Assembly (NCBI RefSeq): GCF_050433385.1
Contig: NZ_JBNPXI010000002.1
Coordinates: forward strand, 186,001-250,000
DNA length: 64,000 bases
Direction: 5' to 3'
From: Brassicibacter mesophilus
Lineage (GTDB): Bacteria > Bacillota > Clostridia > Tissierellales > Proteiniboraceae
The notes under the pieces are model-generated. The model did no database searches, was not told the origin of the DNA, and saw only the letters and a program-made list of their open reading frames with translations. Positions 1-8,482 of the stretch are shown in pieces. The position numbers and the translations under genes were made by a program. Numbering within the stretch: the stretch's first letter is position 1; each line of letters begins with the position of its first letter.

Positions 1-501
1 GCTGGAAGGCTAACTTTAAATCCATTAGCTCACATAGATATATTAGGATTTGTACTATTGTTCATTGTTGGCTTTGGATGGGCCAAGCCTGTTCCAATAA
101 ATCCATCTTTCTTTAAGAATAGGAAGAAAGATACAATAATAGTTTCTATTGCAGGTCCATTAACAAATTTTGTTTTAGCAATTATAAGTTCAGTTATACT
201 TGCAGTTGCTTATAAACTTAATGCAGGAATGATAGTGTTATTGATGATAAAACTGTTAATAAGATATAATATTGTGTTAGGATTTTTTAACCTGTTACCT
301 TTTCCACCATTAGATGGTTCAAAAATTGTTGCAAGCTTATTACCTATAAAATATGAAATAAAATTTTATGAGTATGAGAGATATTTATATCTAATACTTA
401 TATTTCTAATAGTAAGTGATTCCATTGATAAAATTCTTGGAAAATGGATTATTGTAAGCAGTCAAGCACTATCAAAGCTTATATTTATTATAATTAGTTA
501 A
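1..501 (+). CDS. Site-2 protease family (M50) membrane metalloprotease, 5'-truncated
   Basis: The frame is open from base 1, so only the last 166 residues are present and the HExxH zinc motif lies outside the window. The visible part begins with the NPLAHID region that follows the active site in the small YwhC-like M50 proteases, then several hydrophobic membrane segments, and FPPLDGSK, the counterpart of the family's NPxDG motif that supplies the third zinc ligand (Asp). These enzymes cut substrates within the membrane. It stops 10 bases before scpA, a neighbour order common in Clostridia. The family call is good; the substrate is unknown. Confidence 0.85.
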   Translation, partial: AGRLTLNPLAHIDILGFVLLFIVGFGWAKPVPINPSFFKNRKKDTIIVSIAGPLTNFVLAIISSVILAVAYKLNAGMIVLLMIKLLIRYNIVLGFFNLLPFPPLDGSKIVASLLPIKYEIKFYEYERYLYLILIFLIVSDSIDKILGKWIIVSSQALSKLIFIIIS

Positions 502-511
502 GGTGATAAAA

Positions 512-1255
512 ATGGATTACAAAATTGTATTAGAATCTTTTGAAGGTCCACTTGATTTGTTGTTTCATTTAATTGAGAAAGAAAAGGTTGATATATATGA
601 CATACCTATTGCAAAGATAACAGATCAATATATTTCGTATATTAAAAGTATGCAGGAAATTGATTTAGATATTACTAGTGAATTTCTTGTAATGGCTGCT
701 AATCTTTTGGAGATTAAATCCAAAATGCTATTACCATCAAAAAAAGATATAGAGGGCGAACAACTAGAAATAGAAGATGTGGATCCTAGAGAAGAATTGG
801 TTAGAAGACTTTTAGAGTATAAGAAATTCAAAATGGCTGCAGAAGAATTAAAGAGTAAAGGTGATATTCGAAGTAAAATATATTTCAAACCAAAAGAAGA
901 GCTTGACGATTTTGTTCAACAAGATGATAATTTTGAGCTTGATGGGTTAGAATTAAAAGAGTTAATTAAGGTATATAATAAAGTAATAGTAAGGTGTTTA
1001 GAGTATGAAAAAAAGATTAATGTAACAGAAATTCAGAGAGATGAGATAACCATTGAAGAAAGCATGGCTAATATTACAACAATAATTAAAGATAAAAAAA
1101 CAATAGAGTTCGAAGAATTATTTGAAGGTATTTTTACTCGTTCAAGAATAGTGGTAACTTTTTTATCAATTCTTGAACTTATTAAACTAAAGATTATTAA
1201 AGTTGTTCAGGATAAAAATTTTGAAGAAATAACTATCATATTAAATCAGACATAA
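512..1255 (+). CDS. scpA: Segregation and condensation protein A
   Basis: 247 residues, usual length for ScpA, the kleisin subunit that bridges the two heads of the SMC dimer in bacterial condensin and helps compact and segregate the chromosome. The N-terminus has the family signature FEGPLDLLFHLI followed by IYDIPIAKIT; the middle is an acidic, charged linker and the C-terminus a winged-helix region. I chose the ATG at 512 because AAGGTGAT sits just upstream; a GTG at 503 lies inside that ribosome binding site. scpB follows after 22 bases, so the two partners are probably co-transcribed. Confidence 0.95.
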   Translation: MDYKIVLESFEGPLDLLFHLIEKEKVDIYDIPIAKITDQYISYIKSMQEIDLDITSEFLVMAANLLEIKSKMLLPSKKDIEGEQLEIEDVDPREELVRRLLEYKKFKMAAEELKSKGDIRSKIYFKPKEELDDFVQQDDNFELDGLELKELIKVYNKVIVRCLEYEKKINVTEIQRDEITIEESMANITTIIKDKKTIEFEELFEGIFTRSRIVVTFLSILELIKLKIIKVVQDKNFEEITIILNQT

Positions 1256-1277
1256 GAAAGGATTAGGAGTGTCTTGT

Positions 1278-1817
1278 ATGGATAATAGAGAAGTGAAATC
1301 AATAATAGAGGCATTGCTCTTTATTTGGGGAGATCCTCTTTCATTACAGGATATATCAGAAGTTTTAGGAAAAAAGAAGGAAGAGATAAAAGAAATAATG
1401 CATGAAATGATTGATGATTTTAACTACAATAGAAGAGGTATACAAATTATTCAAATAAATGATTCTTTCCAACTAAGTACACGTTCAGAGCATTTTGAAT
1501 GGGTTACAAAGCTATGTACACCGAGAAACAATAAAACTTTATCTAGTGCTGCGTTAGAAACCTTATCGATTATTGCTTATAGACAACCAATTACAAAGGT
1601 TGAAATAGAAATGATTAGAGGAGTTAAGTGTGATAAAGCATTGGCTACTTTGCTTGATAAAAGTTTAATCAAAGAGGTGGGGAGACTTGAAAAAACTGGC
1701 AGGCCAATTTTATATGGTACTACAGAGGAGTTTTTAAAATGCTTTGGATTGTCCAACTTGGACGAATTACCTCAATTAGATATATTTAATGAATCTGACA
1801 AAGAAGTATTAGAATAA
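1278..1817 (+). CDS. scpB: Segregation and condensation protein B
   Basis: 179 residues with two winged-helix domains, matching ScpB, which binds ScpA as a dimer and is part of the SMC-ScpAB condensin. Visible signatures are IEALLFIWGDPLS at the N-terminus and the conserved block ALETLSIIAYRQPITKVEI near residues 94-112, followed by GRPILYGTTEEFL. The ATG at 1278 is preferred because AGGAG ends about 8 bases before it; a GTG at 1269 overlaps the ribosome binding site. The gene ends in a strong intrinsic terminator, closing the M50-scpA-scpB unit. Confidence 0.94.
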   Translation: MDNREVKSIIEALLFIWGDPLSLQDISEVLGKKKEEIKEIMHEMIDDFNYNRRGIQIIQINDSFQLSTRSEHFEWVTKLCTPRNNKTLSSAALETLSIIAYRQPITKVEIEMIRGVKCDKALATLLDKSLIKEVGRLEKTGRPILYGTTEEFLKCFGLSNLDELPQLDIFNESDKEVLE

Positions 1818-1846
1818 CACAATTTAGATTGTGTTATTTTTTTTGC
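1813..1846 (+). terminator. Intrinsic terminator after scpB
   Basis: Perfect 11-base inverted repeat (1813-1823 and 1828-1838) with a TTAG loop followed by a run of eight or more T. The left arm includes the scpB stop codon. Confidence 0.9.
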
Positions 1847-1904
1847 TGTTTTTGGGAAAAATAGTTATTTAAGAGGCTTAATATATCACTTGAGGTGAAC
1901 TAAA

Positions 1905-2534
1905 TTGAGAATTATAGCTATATTAGCTATTGTGTTAACATTAATATTGTTTATACCTTTTTATATAACTATAAAACTAAATAGGAAAAATGATAATGAT
2001 AATGTATGCGTAGGAATAATACTATTTAAAATAATTAAAATAAACTATGAAATACCGTTCATGGATATAATAAGTTCCAAAGGAAAAGTTGAATTAGAGT
2101 TAAATGAAAAACTACAAGAAGAAGCAAGTAAAAAAGACATAAAAAGAAGCAAAACCTTTATAAATCTAGATGATGTTATACAAATTTATAAAAAAGTGGA
2201 GAGAAATAAATTAGTTTTTCAGACTATAAGTAGTTACATGTTAGATAAAGTAGAAATAAAAAAAATAAATTGGACTACAAAGATAGGAACTGATGATGCT
2301 GCAATTACTGCAATGATATTTAGTTTTTTTTGGTTTCTTGAAAGCTTGGTATTGTCTATCTTATTAAGAAATAAAAAGATTGATAATTATCATATAAACG
2401 TATTTCCTGAGTTTAGTCAAAGTATTTTTGAGATTGACGTTTTCTGTATATTTAAGTTGAAATTGGTTTATATTATTATTGCGGGATATAAAGGTGTAAA
2501 AGTTAAAATTAAAGGTGGTGGATTAGATGTCTGA
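1905..2534 (+). CDS. DUF2953 domain protein, membrane-anchored
   Basis: 209 residues. A single hydrophobic N-terminal segment (residues 3-24) is followed by a soluble, basic middle part and a weaker hydrophobic stretch around residues 135-155. The layout and position directly before ytfJ match the DUF2953 family of spore-forming Firmicutes, whose function is not known. The start is TTG at 1905 with TGAGGTGA eight bases upstream. Its end overlaps ytfJ by 8 bases, which suggests translational coupling and a role linked to sporulation (inference from context only). Confidence 0.75.
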   Translation: MRIIAILAIVLTLILFIPFYITIKLNRKNDNDNVCVGIILFKIIKINYEIPFMDIISSKGKVELELNEKLQEEASKKDIKRSKTFINLDDVIQIYKKVERNKLVFQTISSYMLDKVEIKKINWTTKIGTDDAAITAMIFSFFWFLESLVLSILLRNKKIDNYHINVFPEFSQSIFEIDVFCIFKLKLVYIIIAGYKGVKVKIKGGGLDV

Positions 2535-2970
2535 ACATCCAATAGAAGGCTTAATGAAGACTACAATGGATAGTATAAAAGAAATGGTTGATGTAAACAC
2601 AATAGTTGGAGATCCTGTTGAATCTCCGGATGGCCAAGTCATTATTCCAATATCTAGAGTATCTTTCGGATTTGCTGCAGGAGGAGCTGAATATGGTACA
2701 GGAAATAAAGAGAAAAAGGGTGATGAAAATAATAAGACAAATGGAGGAGAAAAAATACCTTTTGGTGGCGGGTCAGGTGCAGGAGTATCTGTTCAGCCAG
2801 TAGCTTTTATAGTAGTAGGTAATGGAAACATGAAACTATTACCTGTAGACCATAGTACTAATGTTTTATCAAACCTTTTAGAGTTTATTCCAAAAATAAC
2901 TAATAGTATTCAGCACAGAACAAAAGATAAAGAAAAAAAGGAAAGAAAGTATGACAAAGAAGATAATTAA
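2527..2970 (+). CDS. ytfJ: Sporulation protein YtfJ/GerW
   Basis: 147 residues. The family core is plain: HPIEGLMKTTM at the start, then VNTIVGDPV, ISRVSFGFAAGGAEYG, a low-complexity Lys/Gly/Asn linker (about residues 63-85), and PVAFIVVGNG near residues 97-106. In Bacillus subtilis this protein is made in the forespore and is needed for normal spore germination. It overlaps DUF2953 by 8 bases and ends in a charged Lys/Glu tail. Good evidence that the organism sporulates. Confidence 0.9.
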   Translation: MSEHPIEGLMKTTMDSIKEMVDVNTIVGDPVESPDGQVIIPISRVSFGFAAGGAEYGTGNKEKKGDENNKTNGGEKIPFGGGSGAGVSVQPVAFIVVGNGNMKLLPVDHSTNVLSNLLEFIPKITNSIQHRTKDKEKKERKYDKEDN

Positions 2971-2995
2971 AGAGCAGAGGATAACTGCTCTTTAA
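2967..2995 (+). terminator. Probable terminator after ytfJ
   Basis: 11-base perfect stem (2967-2977 and 2985-2995) around a 7-base loop. The tail is AT-rich but has only short T runs, so termination may be partial. Confidence 0.6.
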
Positions 2996-3070
2996 TTATT
3001 AATTATGATAACAAAGTATTATATAATGTTCAATTTGTAGAAATAAATAGAATATTTTGGAGTGATTATA

Positions 3071-4192
3071 TTGAGAAAGAAATTTAGATATTTATCATTA
3101 ATTATAATAGTGTTTTTATCATTTAGTTTTATAGCTAGTCCTGTAACTTCTGATGGAGCTCACGTATCTGCTTCGGGTGCTATCCTAATTGACAATAGTA
3201 CTGGAAGAGTATTATATTCTCTAAATCCACATAGTAGATTACCAATGGCAAGCACTACTAAGATAATGACAGCGTTAATTGCAATTGAATATGGAAAACT
3301 TGATGAGGTTGTAAAAATCAAAAAAAGTTGTGTTGGCATAGAGGGGTCAAGTATTTACTTATATAACGGTGAAGAAATTACTCTCCGAGATATAGTATAT
3401 GGTCTAATGCTGAGATCGGGAAATGACGCAGCTGTAGCTATAGCTATACATATAAGTGGATCAGTAAGTAACTTCGCAGAATTAATGAATAAAAAAGCCA
3501 AGGAAATAGGTGCATTAAATACGAATTTTAAAAATCCTCATGGGCTTCATGAGAAAGACCACTATACAACAGCATACGATTTAGCATTAATTACTAGAGA
3601 AGCTATGAAACATAATGAGTTTAGGGAAATATCAAAAACAAAGGTATGGAAGGCTGATAGAGAAACTAATAATTATTTTTACAATAAGAATAAAACTCTT
3701 TGGCAGTATGAAGGAGGAGATGGAGTAAAAATTGGCTACACACAAGTAGCAGGGAGGTGTCTGGTATCTAGTGCAACACGAAATGGTATACAATTAATAG
3801 CAGTGGTTTTAAACGATAATAATTGGTTTAATGATTGCTATAACTTATTTGACTATGGTTTTGAAAACTATAAGCCCACAGTCATATATAGCAGAAGTCA
3901 ATATATTAAAATGATTCAAGTGATTAATGGAAATGAAGAAAATATTGAGTTAATAACTAAAAATGATCTTATTCTTCCATTAAAAGAAGAGGATAAAGAT
4001 AAGTTGAAGATACATATAGATACTCCTCAAAAAATTTCTGCTCCTATTATCAAAGGTCAAGAAGTTGGAAATATCAAAATATATTTGGAAGGACAGTTGG
4101 TATCATGTGATAAGCTTATTGCAAGAGACAGCGTAGAGGAAAAAAACATATTAGATAGAGTTAAGGGTTTTATATCAAATATGTTTAGTTAA
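3071..4192 (+). CDS. D-alanyl-D-alanine carboxypeptidase (peptidase S11, DacF/PBP5 type)
   Basis: 373 residues from TTG 3071 (GGAGTGA just upstream; a GTG at 3062 lies within that site). An N-terminal signal peptide (about residues 8-24) directs export. The penicillin-binding fold shows the SxxK motif as STTK (Ser61, Lys64) and SGN at 116-118. The third box is KIG (220-222), not the usual KTG. A C-terminal PBP5_C-like domain follows. The enzyme trims the terminal D-Ala of peptidoglycan stem peptides; in spore formers DacF homologues act on the spore cortex. The single gene stands between its own promoter region and terminator. Confidence 0.88.
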   Translation: MRKKFRYLSLIIIVFLSFSFIASPVTSDGAHVSASGAILIDNSTGRVLYSLNPHSRLPMASTTKIMTALIAIEYGKLDEVVKIKKSCVGIEGSSIYLYNGEEITLRDIVYGLMLRSGNDAAVAIAIHISGSVSNFAELMNKKAKEIGALNTNFKNPHGLHEKDHYTTAYDLALITREAMKHNEFREISKTKVWKADRETNNYFYNKNKTLWQYEGGDGVKIGYTQVAGRCLVSSATRNGIQLIAVVLNDNNWFNDCYNLFDYGFENYKPTVIYSRSQYIKMIQVINGNEENIELITKNDLILPLKEEDKDKLKIHIDTPQKISAPIIKGQEVGNIKIYLEGQLVSCDKLIARDSVEEKNILDRVKGFISNMFS

Positions 4193-4217
4193 ATATAAAT
4201 CTTATAAATTTCTATAT

Positions 4218-4249
4218 GAAGCATAATAAAAATAATGCTTCTTTTTTTT
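4218..4249 (+). terminator. Intrinsic terminator after the carboxypeptidase gene
   Basis: GAAGCAT (4218-4224) pairs with ATGCTTC (4235-4241) and is followed directly by eight T. Confidence 0.85.
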
Positions 4250-4316
4250 GTAACAAAAAAATGAACTTATCAATATTCTAATATTATAGGTATATTTTTA
4301 GAAAGGGGACGGTCGT

Positions 4317-5285
4317 ATGCAGCGCAGACTAGAGTGCATTGATGCAGGTAGTGAGTATTGTCCATGTTATCTGGCTGATACAAATGACTGTATAACTTGC
4401 TCTCATTTGCAAGGAAAAGATTTCTGTGATTGCAATTGGAGAGGTATATGCATATATCAAGAATATGTAATGAATGGGAATAAGAGCAGAAATCAAAGAG
4501 AATCTTTTAAATGTAGTTTAGAAGAAAAGAGGGAGGTTGGAAATAACTGTACAATAATTAAGCTAAAAGTAACTAAGACACTTGCGAGATTACTAAAAGA
4601 ACCAGGAGCGTATGTTTTTTTACGAAATATTGATCTTCCTCAATACTTTGATGTTCCAATGTCAATAATGGATGCTGATGATTTAAATGGATATATTTAT
4701 ATAGCATATCAGACATTAGGAACTAAGACAAAAAGATTGAACCAAATTGACAAAGAATTATTAGTTAGAGGGCCTTACTGGAATGCAGTATATGGGCTTA
4801 AGAACTTAAAAAGAGTTAAAGATGATAATTGTCTTATTGTTGTTAAAGGAATTGCACAGGCTCCTTCTGTGTTAGTAATGAAAAAACTAATTAAAAATAG
4901 TAATAAAGTTACACTCGTAATAGACAAGGGTAACACAGAAAGAATTTTCATCAAGGACATAATTAAAGACTTTGATATAAATATAGTTGAGGAAGATGTA
5001 ATGAGTGAAAATGGGAGATATTTAATAAGGAATATTCTTAAAAATAAAGATATTGGTCTTGTGTATAGTGGAGGATCTGATATTCTTCATAAATTAATGA
5101 TAGAAATGATTGATGAAATTGGAATTAATCCGTATCTTGTAGTAACAAACAACAACGAGATATGTTGTGGAGAAGGAATCTGTGGAGGCTGTACTATACG
5201 ACTCCAAGATGGTATTAAAGCTAAATCATGTAAGACTCAGTTAGATGCAAAAAAAGTTATTGAGAGGAGGGTCTTAGTTGACTAA
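4317..5285 (+). CDS. PyrK-like FAD/NAD-binding iron-sulfur oxidoreductase subunit
   Basis: 322 residues. The first 50 residues hold nine cysteines (CPCY, CITC, CDCNWRGIC) that could bind a metal or iron-sulfur cluster. The middle resembles the ferredoxin-reductase fold of dihydroorotate dehydrogenase electron-transfer subunit PyrK. The C-terminus has CCGEGICGGCTIR plus a later Cys, the 2Fe-2S motif of PyrK. No pyr genes are nearby; instead it overlaps the next flavoprotein gene by 8 bases, so the two probably form one complex. The family of PyrK-like reductases is clear; substrate and partner specificity are unknown. Confidence 0.75.
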   Translation: MQRRLECIDAGSEYCPCYLADTNDCITCSHLQGKDFCDCNWRGICIYQEYVMNGNKSRNQRESFKCSLEEKREVGNNCTIIKLKVTKTLARLLKEPGAYVFLRNIDLPQYFDVPMSIMDADDLNGYIYIAYQTLGTKTKRLNQIDKELLVRGPYWNAVYGLKNLKRVKDDNCLIVVKGIAQAPSVLVMKKLIKNSNKVTLVIDKGNTERIFIKDIIKDFDINIVEEDVMSENGRYLIRNILKNKDIGLVYSGGSDILHKLMIEMIDEIGINPYLVVTNNNEICCGEGICGGCTIRLQDGIKAKSCKTQLDAKKVIERRVLVD

Positions 5286-6558
5286 TGTAGTGGTTATAGG
5301 AGGAGGTTGGGCAGGATGCGCAGCTGCCTTATCTGCAAAAAAAGCTGGTGCAAATGTAACGCTAATTGAAAAAACTGATATGTTGATTGGGTTAGGTAAT
5401 GTCGGAGGAATAATGAGAAACAATGGAAGATTTACTGCTGCTGAAGAAAATATATATTTAGGTGCGGGGGAACTTTTTCAGATAACTGATGCTGCTGCGA
5501 GACATAGTAACATTGAATTTCCTGGACATAAGCATGCTACATTATATGATGTGACTAAAGTTGAACCTATGGTTAGACGATTATTATTTGAAAAGGAAAT
5601 TAATATCCTATTACAAGCGCGTGCTATTGATGTAGTTAAAGAAAATAATAAAATAAAAGGAGTAGTTTTATCAGACGAAAGCATAATATATGGTGATGTT
5701 TTTATTGAAACAACTGGTTCTACTGGACCTATGGGTAATTGTCTAAAATACGGAAATGGATGCTCAATGTGTATATTAAGATGTCCTTCTTTTGGACCTA
5801 GAGTAAGTATAAGCCAGCATGCTGGAGTTGAAGATATATTAGGACAAAGGGGAGATGAATCATACGGAGCATTTAGTGGTTCATGTAAATTGAACAAAGA
5901 CTCTCTTAGCGTAGAGGTAAGAGATACACTTAATAGAGATGGCGTAGTAGTATTACCAGTACCAGAAGAAGATATAAAATTAGAAAAGCTCAATCTGAAG
6001 GTATGTCAGCAATATGCATTAAAAGAATTTGCTGAAAACATAATTCTATTAGATACTGGTCATGCTAAACTTATGACACCTTTCTATCCACTAGAAAAAT
6101 TGAGAAAAATAAAAGGGTTAGAATACGCAAGGTATGAGGATCCATACTCAGGTGGAAAAGGAAATTCAATTAGATATTTATCCATAGCTCCAAGAAATAA
6201 TGCTATGAAGGTAATTGGTGTTGATAACTTACTATGTGCAGGAGAAAAGTCGGGACTATTCGTTGGACACACAGAAGCAATATCTACTGGAACGTTGGCA
6301 GGCCATAATAGTGTTAGATTAAACTTAGGAATGCCATTATTAGAGCTTCCAAGAAATTTAGCTATAGGAGATATTATAGCTTATGCTAATGAACAAATAA
6401 AAACAAAGGATGGATTAAAGAAAAGATACACTTTTGCTGGGTCAGAATTTTTTGATAGAATGAAAAAAATGGGACTTTATATAATATCACCAGATGAAGT
6501 AAAAAGAAAAATCCAGAGGATGGATTTACTAGACATTTATAATGAAAAGATAATTTAG
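5278..6558 (+). CDS. FAD-dependent oxidoreductase, GidA/TrmFO-like, function unknown
   Basis: 426 residues. VVIGGGWAGCAAALSA at the N-terminus is a Rossmann FAD-binding motif, and the C-terminal NLLCAGEKSGLFVGHTEAI region recalls the FAD site of GidA/TrmFO. A CSMCILRCPSFGPR segment near residues 161-174 has CxxC plus another Cys and may be redox-active or bind metal. True MnmG and TrmFO are about 620 and 435 residues with different internal motifs, so I would not name it either. Translationally coupled to the PyrK-like gene, which likely feeds it electrons from NAD(P)H. Confidence 0.72.
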   Translation: MTNVVVIGGGWAGCAAALSAKKAGANVTLIEKTDMLIGLGNVGGIMRNNGRFTAAEENIYLGAGELFQITDAAARHSNIEFPGHKHATLYDVTKVEPMVRRLLFEKEINILLQARAIDVVKENNKIKGVVLSDESIIYGDVFIETTGSTGPMGNCLKYGNGCSMCILRCPSFGPRVSISQHAGVEDILGQRGDESYGAFSGSCKLNKDSLSVEVRDTLNRDGVVVLPVPEEDIKLEKLNLKVCQQYALKEFAENIILLDTGHAKLMTPFYPLEKLRKIKGLEYARYEDPYSGGKGNSIRYLSIAPRNNAMKVIGVDNLLCAGEKSGLFVGHTEAISTGTLAGHNSVRLNLGMPLLELPRNLAIGDIIAYANEQIKTKDGLKKRYTFAGSEFFDRMKKMGLYIISPDEVKRKIQRMDLLDIYNEKII

Positions 6559-6639
6559 CAAATATAATTTACATTATTTAAGATAAAGTTATATAATGAT
6601 ATTGCTATAACATAATGAACAAATGAAAGAAGGTATAAT

Positions 6640-7347
6640 ATGAGAATTCAAAAGTACATGGCTCAATGTGGTGTTGCCTCAAGAAGGAAATCAGAAGAAA
6701 TAATTACTCAGGGTAGAGTCAAAGTAAACGATATTATGGTTACTGAGTTAGGGTTTAAGATTAATCCAACTAAGGATGTCGTTAAAGTTGATAATAAAAT
6801 TATACAAATGGAAAAGAAGAAAATTTATATAGCACTTAATAAACCGGAGGGATATGTAACAACAGTTTCAGACCAATTTGATAGAAACAAAGTCTTAGAC
6901 TTAGTCAAAGAAATAAATGAACGTGTATATCCAATAGGTAGACTTGATTACGATACTTCAGGGTTATTACTTTTAACTAATGATGGAGATTTAGCATATA
7001 AGTTAACTCATCCGAAGCATGAAATAAATAAGAAATATATAGCAGTAGTTAAAGGAAACCCTACTGAAGAAGACCTAGATCTATTTAGAGTTGGTCTAGA
7101 TATTGAAGGATATGTTACAGCACCTGCATTAATTAGAGTAATGAACTGCTGGGAAAAGAAAACAACTGTTGAGATACAGATTCATGAAGGAAAAAATAGG
7201 CAAATTAGAAAAATGTGTGAGAAAATTGGATACCCTGTATTAAGCTTAAAGAGAATAGGGATTGGTGAACTGGAAATAGGGAATCTTAGAAAAGGATGCT
7301 GGAGATTTCTTGATGATGAAGAGATAAAGTATTTGAAAAGAATGTAA
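6640..7347 (+). CDS. rluB: Pseudouridine synthase RluB family
   Basis: 235 residues. An S4 RNA-binding domain (MRIQKYMAQCGVASRRKSEE) is followed by the catalytic motif GRLDYDTSGLLLLTND near residues 102-117, in which the Asp of GRLDY/DT is the nucleophile, and by HEGKNRQIRKM. This family isomerises a uridine in helix 90 of 23S rRNA (position 2605 in E. coli). The start ATG has AAGAAGG upstream, and a strong terminator follows. RluB, RluE and RluF are hard to separate by eye; B is normal in Firmicutes next to scpB and the carboxypeptidase gene. Confidence 0.9.
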   Translation: MRIQKYMAQCGVASRRKSEEIITQGRVKVNDIMVTELGFKINPTKDVVKVDNKIIQMEKKKIYIALNKPEGYVTTVSDQFDRNKVLDLVKEINERVYPIGRLDYDTSGLLLLTNDGDLAYKLTHPKHEINKKYIAVVKGNPTEEDLDLFRVGLDIEGYVTAPALIRVMNCWEKKTTVEIQIHEGKNRQIRKMCEKIGYPVLSLKRIGIGELEIGNLRKGCWRFLDDEEIKYLKRM

Positions 7348-7380
7348 TCATTATGGGTTTCCATAATGATTTTACTTTTT
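7346..7380 (+). terminator. Intrinsic terminator after rluB
   Basis: AATCATTATGG pairs with CCATAATGATT around GTTT, followed by TTACTTTTTT. Confidence 0.85.
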
Positions 7381-7441
7381 TGACGCAATTATTTAAAATT
7401 ATTAACAATTTAATAGTAAATGCATTTTACAGGAGGATAAT

Positions 7442-7870
7442 ATGATTATTGGTAGAAAGATTAAAATAAGTGGCGAAAAAGAGAGATTAGAAGATATATT
7501 AAGCTATTACAATATAAAAGATTATAATGATAAAAATAGTATAATATATGTTTTAGAAGAAGATGATACAATTATTGGTGGATGTAGGATATCTTTATAC
7601 AATGATATAGGAGTGCTTGAATACCTAGTCATAGAACATAATAAAACTGGTGAAAATTTTGGTGATGGACTTTTACGAGCTGCTCTTAACTACTGCTATT
7701 TAAATGGTATTAAAAAAGTTTATCATGACAAAACTGATTCGTATTTATTGAGAAAAGGCTTTGTACGTAATTTAAAACAAGTTAGTGCTAGTGAGTTAAA
7801 TAGTGATATTCAAAATAGTTGCCACTTGGTATGTATAGTTGATGAATTCTTTAGTAAAGGATGCAGTTGA
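7442..7870 (+). CDS. GNAT-family N-acetyltransferase-like protein
   Basis: 142 residues. The order DTIIGGCRI, GVLEYLVIEHNKTGENFGDG and LLRAALNYC (about residues 39-90) matches strands 3-4 and the acetyl-CoA loop of the GNAT fold, although the loop is a diverged form of Q/RxxGxG. The C-terminal LLRKGFVR matches the usual YxxxGF end of these proteins. The substrate cannot be told. It has GGAGG upstream and is followed within 16 bases by mnmM, so the two are likely co-transcribed. Confidence 0.7.
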   Translation: MIIGRKIKISGEKERLEDILSYYNIKDYNDKNSIIYVLEEDDTIIGGCRISLYNDIGVLEYLVIEHNKTGENFGDGLLRAALNYCYLNGIKKVYHDKTDSYLLRKGFVRNLKQVSASELNSDIQNSCHLVCIVDEFFSKGCS

Positions 7871-7886
7871 AAAGGAGTTGAGACAA

Positions 7887-8453
7887 TTGTTTAAATTTTT
7901 CACCAATGCAACAACTATTGCAAGGCATATTATGTCATGTAAAATTAGTAAAGGCAATATAGCTATTGATGCTACTGTTGGAAATGGCAATGACACCGTT
8001 TTTATAGCTGAGTTAGTTGGTGATAAAGGCAAGGTCTATGGATTTGACGTTCAAAAGACAGCTATGGATAACACTATAAACAGGCTTACAGACATTCAAC
8101 TTGATAATAGAGTAGTATTAATAAACGATGGACATGAAAAAATTGATACCTACATACATGAAAAAATAGATTTTATTGTTTTTAATTTAGGATATCTACC
8201 CAAAGGTGATCATAATATCGTAACTAAATCAGATACAACAATTATAGCTTTATCTAAAAGTCTAGATGTCCTGAAAAAGAATGGTATTATTCTAATTACT
8301 GCATATCCTGGGCATAAAGAGGGTAAGAAAGAAAAAAAAGATATTGATTCTTTTATATCAAAGCTAAATCAAAAAGAATTTGCTGTTTTAAAATTTGAAT
8401 TTATGAACCAAATAAATGATCCACCGATACTTTATGGAATAGAGAAAAAATAG
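7887..8453 (+). CDS. mnmM: tRNA 5-aminomethyl-2-thiouridine methyltransferase MnmM (YtqB family)
   Basis: 188 residues from TTG 7887, which has AAAGGAG ten bases before it. A longer reading from 7839 would overlap the upstream gene and has no such site. The class I SAM fold is visible: AIDATVGNGNDTVFIAEL as motif I, VYGFDVQ, and NLGYLPKGDH, which is a hallmark of the YtqB/MnmM family. MnmM makes mnm5s2U34 from nm5s2U34 in the tRNA wobble position of Gram-positive bacteria. Confidence 0.87.
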   Translation: MFKFFTNATTIARHIMSCKISKGNIAIDATVGNGNDTVFIAELVGDKGKVYGFDVQKTAMDNTINRLTDIQLDNRVVLINDGHEKIDTYIHEKIDFIVFNLGYLPKGDHNIVTKSDTTIIALSKSLDVLKKNGIILITAYPGHKEGKKEKKDIDSFISKLNQKEFAVLKFEFMNQINDPPILYGIEKK

Positions 8454-8482
8454 CTTTTTAAATATAAATAGGGGGTACTAAA

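Noticed and set aside
5478..5993. 171-residue antisense frame within the GidA-like gene
   Set aside because: Serine-rich shadow; the plus-strand protein has a complete FAD motif.
5278..6558. Naming the GidA-like flavoprotein MnmG or TrmFO
   Set aside because: Length and internal motifs differ from MnmG, and the folate/FAD motifs of TrmFO are not convincingly present; context (PyrK-like partner) differs too.
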